From: an uncultured Eubacteriales bacterium
Lineage (GTDB): Bacteria > Bacillota > Clostridia > Christensenellales > UBA1242
Direction of reading: 5' to 3'
NCBI GenBank assembly: GCA_948971535.1
Contig: CARFEX010000019.1
Location: 1-10,829 of the forward strand
DNA length: 10,829 bases
Notes under the pieces: model-generated
The model's database searches: none
What the model was told of the DNA's origin: nothing
The model's input: the letters and a program-made list of their open reading frames with translations, nothing else
Shown here: positions 1 through 7,247 of the stretch, piece by piece
How the letters are laid out: every line of letters begins with the position of its first letter
How positions within the stretch are numbered: position 1 is the stretch's first letter
Position numbers and translations under genes: made by a program

Positions 1-50
1 TGAATTGACAATTTTTTTATGCAAAACGGGAAAACTTTTTATAAATTAAG

Positions 51-79
51 TTGAAAATTTTATTAAAATATTTTATTAT
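51..79 (+). promoter_or_regulatory. SigA-type promoter of the dcw-like operon
   Basis: A -35 TTGAAA (51-56) and a -10 TATTAT (74-79) are separated by exactly 17 nt; each matches consensus at 5 of 6 positions. Transcription would start near 86, leaving a leader of about 17 nt with GGAGG at 93-97 before the ATG at 103. No other promoter is visible before rsmH, the ftsL-like gene or the PBP gene, so it probably drives all four. Confidence 0.65.
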
Positions 80-102
80 ATAAATATATTTTGGAGGTAA
101 AT

Positions 103-2727
103 ATGGGAACTACAGTAGCCCTTGCATTAAATATTACTTTTGCTGTAACTCTAGTAATTGGTTTTTTGCTAGGATTATGGAGAGGGCTTAAAAAGTCTAG
201 TTTTAATTTTATTCTTAGTATAATTGGTATTTTGGTTGCATTTTTTGTTACACCAATAATAACAAATTCAGTCCTGTCTATAGAGATTACAGTAAACGGT
301 CAACAAACAAGTTTAAATGCTTTTATACTTGAGCAGTTGAAGAGTAATCCAGATATAACAAATCTTATTACTTCAACTCCATCTATTGAAACTTTTATAG
401 AAAAACTTCCATATGCAATTTCAAGCGCGTTTGTGTTTATTTTGCTTACAATCCTCTTTGAACTTGGCATGTATCTTATATATAGAATAATAGCTTGGAT
501 TTTCATGCGAAACAAACCAGGCAAGAAGAAACATAGACTTCTTGGTGCAGGAATGGGGGTTATTAAAGCATTCATAATAGGTATTATGATGTTTATGCCT
601 ATTACAGCTCTAGCAGGTACTGTAGACTCACTTTCAAATAATCCTGATATATATGTACAAAGTGAAACTAGCGCTTCTGCAAGTGAAATACTAACTAGTA
701 GTGGCACGGACACTAATCCTAGCGATGGCAACCAAAATCCTGACGGAGACCTTGGCGGAGCTGAAAATATTCCAACAGAAGAAATTCTTCAAGTTGTTTC
801 TTCACTAAAAAACAATGTCTTTGGTTACGTTGGCGGGGTATTTGGGCTCGACAATTTGATGTTCGATTATCTGTCAAAGGTTGAGGTTGAGGGAGAAACG
901 GTATATATTCGTCAAGAAGTTGTAAATTATTATTCAGCATATCAAATGGCGAATGAAATACAAACACTTGCAAACGGACAAAGTGAACATAAGTTTAGTG
1001 AGTTAAACTTTGATATACTCGAAAATAGCGTTAATGGAATTTTAGCAGGCGGAGTTTATAGAGCTGTTGTTGTTGATACAATAACAAATATTATTATCAA
1101 TTATCAAGATTACGATTTTATGCAAAATGAAACTTTGCAGCAGTTCTATCCAATTTTTGATGATATATCTATTCATTTAAGTGCGTTAATACAAGATAAA
1201 GCAGACAGTGCTATTGAATATTTTTCAAATGATATTAAGAAAGCATTTACTTCATTTAAAACTCTTGCACAAAGCGGTGCTATTGACCAAATAGTTGCAA
1301 GCGAAAAATCTGAGATTTTGGATATTTTGACAGTTCTTACAAATGAAACAAATGTAGAACCATTCAAACAAACTCTTGAGAACGTTTTTGCTATGAATAC
1401 CATTCGTGATGGCATTAAATCTGTTTCAAATATGCTCCTTGAAAAATTGGTTACAGGTATGGATAAAGTCGGAGCAGATATTTCAACTTGGGTAGAAAAT
1501 GATTGGAAACAACTTTCACAAGACCTTACTGATATCATTATTACAGCAACAAAACTCACAGAAATTGATATAACTTCTGTTATGAAAGACCCACTTGCAC
1601 TTCTTGATACAAATTCAAATATAAATATTACATCGACACTTTCAAACCTTGGAACAGTTATTGACAAGCTTCAAACTAACAAACTCTTTGTTACAGCAGA
1701 CGGAACTCCTATCGTAAACAAATTACTTGAGTCAAATTCACTCTCACTTCCAGAGAAAACAGAAATAATCAAGGACGCAAATGGAGAAGTTGTAACCATA
1801 GATAGCTACACAAAACTCTTTGACTTTATAGCACCATCACTTGAAAAAATGAAAGAAATCAATTTGTACTCACTTATAAAAGAGCCTAGTGTAGATGCAA
1901 AGCAAATTGTTATTTTCCTTGCAGATAAAATTAAGACCAATGAAAATTTATTAAATGAAATTATTTTACCACTTTCACAAGTAAAACCTACCGATACTCT
2001 TATCAACGAGCAGATTTTGAGCAAAATGACATCAGCGCTCTTTGATTTAAGTTTGCTAGAAAATTACGATGAAAGAAAAACAGATTTTGAATATATTTCA
2101 ACCTTATTGGTTTCACTCAATAAAGGTAGCGTAGGAGCTGAAAATGAAACTTATCTTTCATATATGCTTAGCTCATCAGACCCTAGCACTATCTTGCTCA
2201 ATCTTGGTGAGGAAACAAAACTTGTAGAACTATTAAAACCTATTCTCTATGCAAAATCAACTAAGGGTATTAGAGAAACCTTGTTCAATACATTTGCAGA
2301 AGTTTTAAACAATTTATTGGGAACTACAACAAGTGGGATTACCTTCTCACTTGATAAAGTAACATTAAAAGAAGGAGCAGTTGAAGACCAAGCTGACGAA
2401 ATTTGTGCAGTATTTGAAAGTTTTATTGAAATTTATCGTGCATTTAGCGAAAATTCTTCTGTTCAAATTAAAAATCTTGACAAAGTGGCTCTTGGCAAAA
2501 TGCTAGATAGAATGAAAGAGAATGCGTATAGAACAGAACTTGAAGAAGTTAAGCAAGAAGAAGGAATATTCAAATTTGCATTTACAAATCTGATAAATAA
2601 AGTTAAAGAAACTTATCAAGCAGAGTTGGACGCTATTGGCAAATACCCACTAGACAAAACAGAATATATTGAAAAAGATTTCTTTACAAATCTTTTCACA
2701 CAACTTAGCAGTTTGCAAAACGCATAA
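103..2727 (+). CDS. Very long CvpA-like membrane protein with a large predicted extracytoplasmic domain
   Basis: The chosen start is ATG 103 (874 aa), 5 nt after GGAGG 93-97. The in-frame TTG at 91 overlaps that Shine-Dalgarno and is unlikely. The first ~175 residues resemble the CvpA (colicin V production) family: four membrane segments at about 9-25, 34-54, 104-134 and 150-172, a WRGLKK motif after the first, and LLGAGMGVIKA leading into the fourth. Positive charges follow TM1 (RGLKK) and TM3 (RNKPGKKKHR), so the C terminus should lie outside the cell. A Ser/Thr/Gly/Asn/Asp-rich linker (about 174-225) leads into ~650 residues that look mainly helical, rich in Leu, Thr, Asn and Glu, with no motif I recognise. 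Ordinary CvpA proteins are only about 160-230 aa. It leads the operon, 24 nt before rsmH. An envelope or cell-wall role is inferred from context only. The CvpA relationship is moderately sure; the function of the long part is unknown. Confidence 0.7.
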   Translation: MGTTVALALNITFAVTLVIGFLLGLWRGLKKSSFNFILSIIGILVAFFVTPIITNSVLSIEITVNGQQTSLNAFILEQLKSNPDITNLITSTPSIETFIEKLPYAISSAFVFILLTILFELGMYLIYRIIAWIFMRNKPGKKKHRLLGAGMGVIKAFIIGIMMFMPITALAGTVDSLSNNPDIYVQSETSASASEILTSSGTDTNPSDGNQNPDGDLGGAENIPTEEILQVVSSLKNNVFGYVGGVFGLDNLMFDYLSKVEVEGETVYIRQEVVNYYSAYQMANEIQTLANGQSEHKFSELNFDILENSVNGILAGGVYRAVVVDTITNIIINYQDYDFMQNETLQQFYPIFDDISIHLSALIQDKADSAIEYFSNDIKKAFTSFKTLAQSGAIDQIVASEKSEILDILTVLTNETNVEPFKQTLENVFAMNTIRDGIKSVSNMLLEKLVTGMDKVGADISTWVENDWKQLSQDLTDIIITATKLTEIDITSVMKDPLALLDTNSNINITSTLSNLGTVIDKLQTNKLFVTADGTPIVNKLLESNSLSLPEKTEIIKDANGEVVTIDSYTKLFDFIAPSLEKMKEINLYSLIKEPSVDAKQIVIFLADKIKTNENLLNEIILPLSQVKPTDTLINEQILSKMTSALFDLSLLENYDERKTDFEYISTLLVSLNKGSVGAENETYLSYMLSSSDPSTILLNLGEETKLVELLKPILYAKSTKGIRETLFNTFAEVLNNLLGTTTSGITFSLDKVTLKEGAVEDQADEICAVFESFIEIYRAFSENSSVQIKNLDKVALGKMLDRMKENAYRTELEEVKQEEGIFKFAFTNLINKVKETYQAELDAIGKYPLDKTEYIEKDFFTNLFTQLSSLQNA

Positions 2728-2751
2728 AAAAATATCACAAAGGAATGAAAA

Positions 2752-3684
2752 ATGGAATTTAAACATGTACCAGTTCTACTTAATGAAGTCATTGACGGGC
2801 TTGATATCAAAAGCTCGGGTATCTATGTTGACTGCACAATAGGTGGGGCTGGTCATTCTTTTGTTATAGCCGAAAAGCTTGGTAAAAATGGCACTTTGTA
2901 TGGCTTTGACCGTGACCAAATGGCAATAGAGGCAAGTAGTGAAAGATTAAAAAAGTTCAATAATGTTAAAATAATAAAAAGCAATTATAAAGAAGCTAAA
3001 ACATGGCTAAATGAAAATGGAGTTAATGAAGTAGACGGAATTTTAATTGACCTTGGTGTTAGCTCTCCACAGCTAGATAAAGGCGAGCGTGGGTTCAGCT
3101 TTCTTCATGACGGCGAACTTGATATGCGTATGGACAAAGAGCAAAGTTTAACAGCTTATGATGTTGTCAATAACTATTCAAAGGAAAGACTGCTTAAAAT
3201 TCTTTATGAGTATGGCGAAGAAAGCAATGCTAGGAAAATTGTAGAGAAAATTTGTCAAGCAAGAGAGATTTCACCTATAAAAACAACTTTCCAGTTAAAA
3301 GAAATAGTTGAAAGTGCCTTTCCTAAAAAGGTTATATTTGGAAAGGGCGGAGTTACAAAACAAACCTTTCAGGCAATTAGAATTGAGGTTAATGGCGAAC
3401 TGGAAGGACTAAAAGAATGTCTTGAAAACCTTATTGACCTTCTTAAAACAGGTGGTAGACTTGCTGTGATAACCTTTCATTCGCTTGAAGACCGTATAGT
3501 TAAAAATGTTTTTAAAGATTATGCAACAGATTGTATTTGTCCGCCACGCACTCCAATTTGCATTTGTGGACATAGAGCAAAGGTTAGACTTGTAAATAGA
3601 AAACCAATTGTAGCAGGCGAAGAGGAACTTAAATATAATTCAAGAAGTTCATCAGCAAAACTTAGAGTTATAGAAAAATTGTAA
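2752..3684 (+). CDS. rsmH: 16S rRNA (cytosine1402-N4)-methyltransferase RsmH (MraW)
   Basis: RsmH uses S-adenosylmethionine to N4-methylate C1402 of 16S rRNA, in the ribosomal P site. The 310-aa length is normal. Motifs in order: HVPVLLNEV (5-13); SAM-binding motif I DCTIGGAGHS (27-36); GFDRDQMAIE (51-60); DLGVSSPQLD (100-109); GFSFLHDGELDMRMD (114-128); QAIRIEVNGEL (207-217); VITFHSLEDRIVK (239-251); a cysteine-rich CICPPRTPICICG (261-273); and the family ending NSRSSSAKLRVIEK (296-309). The ATG at 2752 lies 7 nt after AAAGGA (2739-2744). It sits second in the operon, before the ftsL-like and ftsI genes, as in classical dcw clusters, but the usual upstream mraZ is replaced by the CvpA-like gene. 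All family motifs are intact. Confidence 0.97.
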   Translation: MEFKHVPVLLNEVIDGLDIKSSGIYVDCTIGGAGHSFVIAEKLGKNGTLYGFDRDQMAIEASSERLKKFNNVKIIKSNYKEAKTWLNENGVNEVDGILIDLGVSSPQLDKGERGFSFLHDGELDMRMDKEQSLTAYDVVNNYSKERLLKILYEYGEESNARKIVEKICQAREISPIKTTFQLKEIVESAFPKKVIFGKGGVTKQTFQAIRIEVNGELEGLKECLENLIDLLKTGGRLAVITFHSLEDRIVKNVFKDYATDCICPPRTPICICGHRAKVRLVNRKPIVAGEEELKYNSRSSSAKLRVIEKL

Positions 3685-3720
3685 TTTGTAATTAATTAAA
3701 AAGGAGGTTAATATATTAGT

Positions 3721-4410
3721 ATGGAAGATAAAACTATCATTCTTTCGGTCAAAGAAAAAGCTATAGAAAAAGAGAATGAGAAAGCACAAGTTCAAACTTC
3801 TAAAAGCCAAGATGAAAAGCTAGATAAGATTGATACTTGCAAACAAAATCATTTACAGCAAGCAAAAGTCAGCAAAGAAGAGAAAACTTTTAATGCTTTT
3901 TCATCCGCTTCATATAAAAGTGATTTGTCTTTGAAGTTAGAAAAGGCTGAAAACGAGATAGACCAAAAGGAAGAGACAGAACCAAAATCTTCAATTATTA
4001 TAGAAAAACCCAACTATGATTTTATAGAACCTCTTTCAGAAGCAGAAAGCCAAAAGATTTTTAAAATCAGCAGAAAAGAAAAATCGCAACAAAAAAACAA
4101 GTCGTTTGGGAAAAAATTGAGAATTGCACTTTTTTCTATTATTCTTGGAACATGCGGAGTGTGGGGAATTACAAATACAATACTTATTAATAAGTATCAA
4201 GCGGAACTTAATTTTGTAACTCAGGAGTATATTGTAAATTTGCCAAAATATCTCCAAAATCTTGCGAACCTAGATGCTGTAAACAAAAATAATATGGAAA
4301 ATCTTTTTCCGCTCATTCCTGAGGAAGAGGTTAAGCCTACAACCATAGTAAAACAAACAAATTGGTTTGATAGGATATGCGAATTTTTAGTGGGGTTGTT
4401 TGGAGGTTAA
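3721..4410 (+). CDS. Single-pass membrane protein in the ftsL position (FtsL-like candidate)
   Basis: This 229-aa protein is not recognisable by sequence. It has a long, very hydrophilic Lys/Glu/Gln-rich N-terminal part (1-132, probably disordered and cytoplasmic), basic residues just before the membrane (KSFGKKLR), one transmembrane helix (about 134-156) and a ~73-residue outer segment. That segment holds a helix (NKYQAELNFVTQEYIVNLPKYLQNL, in two stretches), a proline/acidic turn (FPLIPEEE) and an amphipathic C-terminal tail (WFDRICEFLVGLFGG). Its type II topology and place between rsmH and ftsI are those of FtsL, the divisome bitopic protein; sequence divergence is typical of FtsL. The cytoplasmic part is much longer than in classical FtsL. 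The start is uncertain: AAAGGAGG (3700-3707) lies 13 nt before ATG 3721, while an in-frame ATT at 3715 would have ideal 7-nt spacing. The last codons and stop contain the Shine-Dalgarno of the next gene. Confidence 0.6.
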   Translation: MEDKTIILSVKEKAIEKENEKAQVQTSKSQDEKLDKIDTCKQNHLQQAKVSKEEKTFNAFSSASYKSDLSLKLEKAENEIDQKEETEPKSSIIIEKPNYDFIEPLSEAESQKIFKISRKEKSQQKNKSFGKKLRIALFSIILGTCGVWGITNTILINKYQAELNFVTQEYIVNLPKYLQNLANLDAVNKNNMENLFPLIPEEEVKPTTIVKQTNWFDRICEFLVGLFGG

Positions 4411-4412
4411 AC

Positions 4413-6323
4413 TTGCAAAAGCCCTATTCATTGTTTTCTTTAAGAAAAAGGATATTAGCAATTAGTTTGGTAATATCCTTTATTTTTTGCTCGCTTGTGG
4501 TAAGACTTTTTGTTATACAAATTATAAATGGGGAGGAATTGCAAATTAAAGCTACTGACCAGTGGACTCGTGACCTTGCAATAGTAGCACCTCGTGGAAC
4601 TATATATGATACCACAGGCACCTCACTTGCAGTTAGTTATACAACTTATAACGTCTATGTGCGTGCAAGAGAAGTTAAGTCAGCAACAACTGTTGCAACA
4701 TTACTTGCAAGAGTTTTAGAGCTTGACTTTGACTCTGTGTATCAAAAAGTGACAAAAAAAGGGGTGTCAGAAACTCTAATAAAAATGGGTATAGAGGGCG
4801 AAAAGGCTGAGGAAATATATAAACATAACTTAAGCGGTGTTTATTTAGCAGAAAATGTAGGCAGGTATTATACCTATGGAAATCTTATGACTCAGCTTTT
4901 GGGTTTTACAAGTATTGATAATATAGGACAGACAGGTGTAGAAGCTTTTTATAATGATAAACTTAAAGGAGTTAATGGATATAGTTATGTACAAAGTGAC
5001 TTGCAAGGCAAGGAAATTGGTGGTTCACTTCGCTACTACATTGCAGGTCAAAAAGGTAACGACTTGACACTTACTGTAAACTCCAAGATGCAGCTTGTGC
5101 TTGAACAAACCCTAGAAAAAATTATGCTTGAACAAAAGGCTAAAGCGGTTACAGGTATGATAGTCAAGCCTCAAACTGGAGAAATGCTTTCAATTTCAAG
5201 CAAACCAAGCTTTGACCTTAATGAAGTACCTCGTGATGACTTAACTGCACTTTTTGACCAATCCAAAGTTAAAGCAGTTACAGATATTTATGAGCCAGGT
5301 TCAACATTCAAAATATTGACTGTGGCGGCGGCGCTTGAAGAGGGGTTAACTTCGCTTACAGATAGATTCTATTGCCCTGGGTATAGGATAGTGGACGGAA
5401 TGAGAATAAAATGCTGGCGAACTATTGGGCATGGTTCACAAAATCTTACTGAAGCTTTCGCAAATTCTTGCAACTGTTGTTTTATGGATTTAGCATTAAG
5501 GCTTGGTAGAGATAGATTTTATAGTTATATGGAAAAGTTTGGTCTTGGCAAAAAGACAGGCATTGCAATTACTGGCGAAGGCAAGGGTATTCTTATGGAT
5601 AAGAAACTGGTTAAAAATGTTGACTTAGCTCGTATGGGATTTGGTCATGCAGTTGCAGTCACTCCAATTCAGCTTGTTACAGCAGTTTCCTCTATAATAA
5701 ATGGTGGAACTCAGGTTAAACCATATATATTATCAAAAGTTAGTGACAATAAAGGTAACACAATAGAAAATTGTCAGCCTCAGCTGGGCTGTAATGTTAT
5801 AAGTGCGTCAACATCAAAACTTGTCAATGGACTTCTCGAATTTGCTGAAAACAAGCAAGGTAAGTGCACTTTTGTAGAAGGATATAATGTGGGCGGAAAA
5901 ACTGGAACAGCTCAAAAATATAAGGAAACAGGGGGTATTGACCAAGGTAAATATATTTCAAGTTTTATCGGTACCTATCCTGCTGACAACCCAGAATATT
6001 TAGTTTATATTATGGTTGATGAGCCAAGTGCTGGTGCATATTATGGTTCGATTGTTGCAGCACCTTATGGAAAGGAGGTGTTTAAAGGTTTGTTTGAGTA
6101 TCTTGGAGAGAAGAAACAGGATGAAAGTATAGTGATTGAAGAAGTTGTAATGCCAGACCTTGAAGGTTTAAGCTTGACAGAAGCAATACTTGAGCTTGAG
6201 AAATTGGGAATTAAATATGAAATAGACGGAGAGGGAGGCTTTGTAAAACGTCAGTTGCCACCAGCAGGAACCATGATAGAAAAAGGTTCAATAGTTTTGT
6301 TGATAACAGAAGAAGAGGAATGA
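4413..6323 (+). CDS. ftsI: Class B penicillin-binding protein (FtsI/SpoVD type) with one C-terminal PASTA domain
   Basis: A D,D-transpeptidase that cross-links peptidoglycan at the septum (FtsI/PBP2) or spore cortex (SpoVD); sequence alone does not separate these roles. From the TTG start it is 636 aa. It has a short cytoplasmic N terminus (SLRKR), a membrane anchor (about 13-36), the PBP dimerisation domain opening with APRGTIYDTTGTSLA (59-73), and a transpeptidase domain with all three active-site motifs: STFK (Ser297, Lys300), SCN (352-354) and KTGTA (496-500). One PASTA domain (about 577-633) ends the protein, as in B. subtilis SpoVD. TTG 4413 is chosen because GGAGG (4402-4406) sits 6 nt upstream. 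An in-frame ATG at 4377 has AGGA only 1 nt away and would overlap the previous gene by 34 nt. It begins 2 nt after the ftsL-like stop, so translational coupling is likely. A strong terminator follows. Confidence 0.93.
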   Translation: MQKPYSLFSLRKRILAISLVISFIFCSLVVRLFVIQIINGEELQIKATDQWTRDLAIVAPRGTIYDTTGTSLAVSYTTYNVYVRAREVKSATTVATLLARVLELDFDSVYQKVTKKGVSETLIKMGIEGEKAEEIYKHNLSGVYLAENVGRYYTYGNLMTQLLGFTSIDNIGQTGVEAFYNDKLKGVNGYSYVQSDLQGKEIGGSLRYYIAGQKGNDLTLTVNSKMQLVLEQTLEKIMLEQKAKAVTGMIVKPQTGEMLSISSKPSFDLNEVPRDDLTALFDQSKVKAVTDIYEPGSTFKILTVAAALEEGLTSLTDRFYCPGYRIVDGMRIKCWRTIGHGSQNLTEAFANSCNCCFMDLALRLGRDRFYSYMEKFGLGKKTGIAITGEGKGILMDKKLVKNVDLARMGFGHAVAVTPIQLVTAVSSIINGGTQVKPYILSKVSDNKGNTIENCQPQLGCNVISASTSKLVNGLLEFAENKQGKCTFVEGYNVGGKTGTAQKYKETGGIDQGKYISSFIGTYPADNPEYLVYIMVDEPSAGAYYGSIVAAPYGKEVFKGLFEYLGEKKQDESIVIEEVVMPDLEGLSLTEAILELEKLGIKYEIDGEGGFVKRQLPPAGTMIEKGSIVLLITEEEE

Positions 6324-6337
6324 TTAGAGAAAAGAAT

Positions 6338-6361
6338 AAAAAGCACTGAGAAGTGCTTTTT
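6338..6361 (+). terminator. Rho-independent terminator after ftsI
   Basis: A perfect 10-bp stem (6338-6347 with 6352-6361, core AGCACT/AGTGCT) closes on a GAGA tetraloop. The 3' arm ends in five T and is followed by a T-rich stretch to 6375. It starts 14 nt after the PBP stop, ends the four-gene operon and separates it from the peptidase gene. Confidence 0.85.
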
Positions 6362-6363
6362 AT

Positions 6364-6392
6364 TTGATTTTTTTTGATAAAAGCTATATATT
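6364..6392 (+). promoter_or_regulatory. Promoter predicted to give a leaderless mRNA for the YugP-like gene
   Basis: A -35 TTGATT (6364-6369) and a -10 TATATT (6387-6392) have a 17-nt spacer. The -10 ends 6 nt before the A of the ATG at 6399, so the start site would coincide with or lie next to the start codon. No GGAG-like element lies upstream of this ATG, in contrast to the other genes here. The -35 overlaps the T-rich tail of the ftsI terminator. Confidence 0.55.
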
Positions 6393-6398
6393 AATTAT

Positions 6399-7115
6399 AT
6401 GAGAATAGAATATATAGCAATTATTGTAACGATAATTTTGGCTGTCGCAGTATGTATGTGTCTTGCGATAGCAAATTTTGCTTATGATAGATTTTTTGAA
6501 ACTTTTAAAGAACTAGATAAAATACAAATATCAAAAACTGATTATACTCCCGAAAAATTTGTTATGAAAGTAAATTTCAAACATTTTGGCGGAAGTTTAA
6601 ATTTTGCAATAATAGAAAAAATTGCTGGTGATGCATATGGAAAAGGAATTTTGTTTTTATCAAAATCAACAATAACCAATTGCAGTATAGCATCTTTTGC
6701 TATTTTAGCACACGAACTTGGTCATGCACTTCAAGATAAAGAAGGCAAAAAACTTTCATTGCTCACTTGGCAACGTAGAATTGGCAGAATTTTAGGTGTG
6801 CTATTTTGGCCGCTGCTAGTAGTAGGTGCAGTGCTAATGCTTATAGATACAAATCTTTTTGTTATAGGAATATCATTGATAGCAAGCGGACTGGCAATAT
6901 TTGTCTTTTCTTTAATAATAAAATTTATAACAATAAAAATAGAAAAAGATGCGTCTAAAAAGGCAATAGAACTTTTGAAAAGAGAGTTAAACGAAGAAGA
7001 ACTTAAACTTGCCAAAAAGCTTCTGAATGATGCAAAATTAACTTATTGGGGAGATTTCTTTCGTTCACTATTCGCATGGACGTTTCTCACCAAAAAGACA
7101 ACAATGTTCAGATAA
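6399..7115 (+). CDS. YugP-like membrane zinc metallopeptidase
   Basis: Probably an integral-membrane zinc endopeptidase of the YugP family (Pfam Zn_peptidase_2); the substrate is unknown. The 238-aa length is close to the ~225 usual for the family. An N-terminal membrane segment (about 5-27) is followed by ~75 soluble residues and the zinc motif AHELGHALQDKEG (104-116), with His105 and His109 as ligands and Glu106 as catalytic base. Two more membrane segments follow (about 131-150 and 153-175), then IEKDASKKAIELL (181-193). That matches the family EFDAS-x-x-A motif, whose Glu (here 182) is the likely third zinc ligand. The region before HELGH (45-95) is divergent and the C-terminal part is short and polar (195-238). 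The gene stands alone between two terminators, convergent with glyS. The ATG at 6399 lacks a Shine-Dalgarno, and no better start is seen. Confidence 0.8.
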   Translation: MRIEYIAIIVTIILAVAVCMCLAIANFAYDRFFETFKELDKIQISKTDYTPEKFVMKVNFKHFGGSLNFAIIEKIAGDAYGKGILFLSKSTITNCSIASFAILAHELGHALQDKEGKKLSLLTWQRRIGRILGVLFWPLLVVGAVLMLIDTNLFVIGISLIASGLAIFVFSLIIKFITIKIEKDASKKAIELLKRELNEEELKLAKKLLNDAKLTYWGDFFRSLFAWTFLTKKTTMFR

Positions 7116-7164
7116 GTCGCAAAAAGAAATACTTTTTTCAAATACTACATTCTTGCATTACTAA

Positions 7165-7193
7165 AAAAAGCATATTAATTCAATATGCTTTTT
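7165..7193. terminator. Bidirectional terminator between the convergent peptidase gene and glyS
   Basis: A perfect 12-bp stem (7165-7176 with 7182-7193, core GCATATT/AATATGC) has a 5-nt loop. It is preceded by A residues from 7163 and followed by GTTTTTA, so it can act on both strands. It lies 49 nt past the peptidase stop and 54 nt past the glyS stop. The rest of the gap (7116-7247) holds only weak AT inverted repeats, at 7198-7219 (9-bp arms) and 7225-7242 (7-bp arms). Confidence 0.8.
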
Positions 7194-7247
7194 GTTTTTA
7201 GTAAAAGTAATTTTACTAATCTTATGAAATTCAAAAATTTCAATTAG

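Noticed and set aside
5..10. TTGACA near the left edge as a -35 element
   Set aside because: No TATAAT-like sequence lies 16-19 nt downstream; the TTGAAA/TATTAT pair at 51-79 fits better.
91..102. TTG at 91 as the start of the CvpA-like protein
   Set aside because: It overlaps the GGAGG Shine-Dalgarno at 93-97, which is ideally placed for ATG 103.
4377..4412. ATG at 4377 as the start of the PBP
   Set aside because: Its only AGGA is 1 nt away and it lies inside the preceding gene; TTG 4413 has GGAGG at 6 nt and gives a normal N terminus.
7198..7242. Two AT-only inverted repeats before the glyS stop as extra terminators
   Set aside because: The stems are short and almost purely A-T, and the GC-containing bidirectional hairpin at 7165-7193 explains termination.
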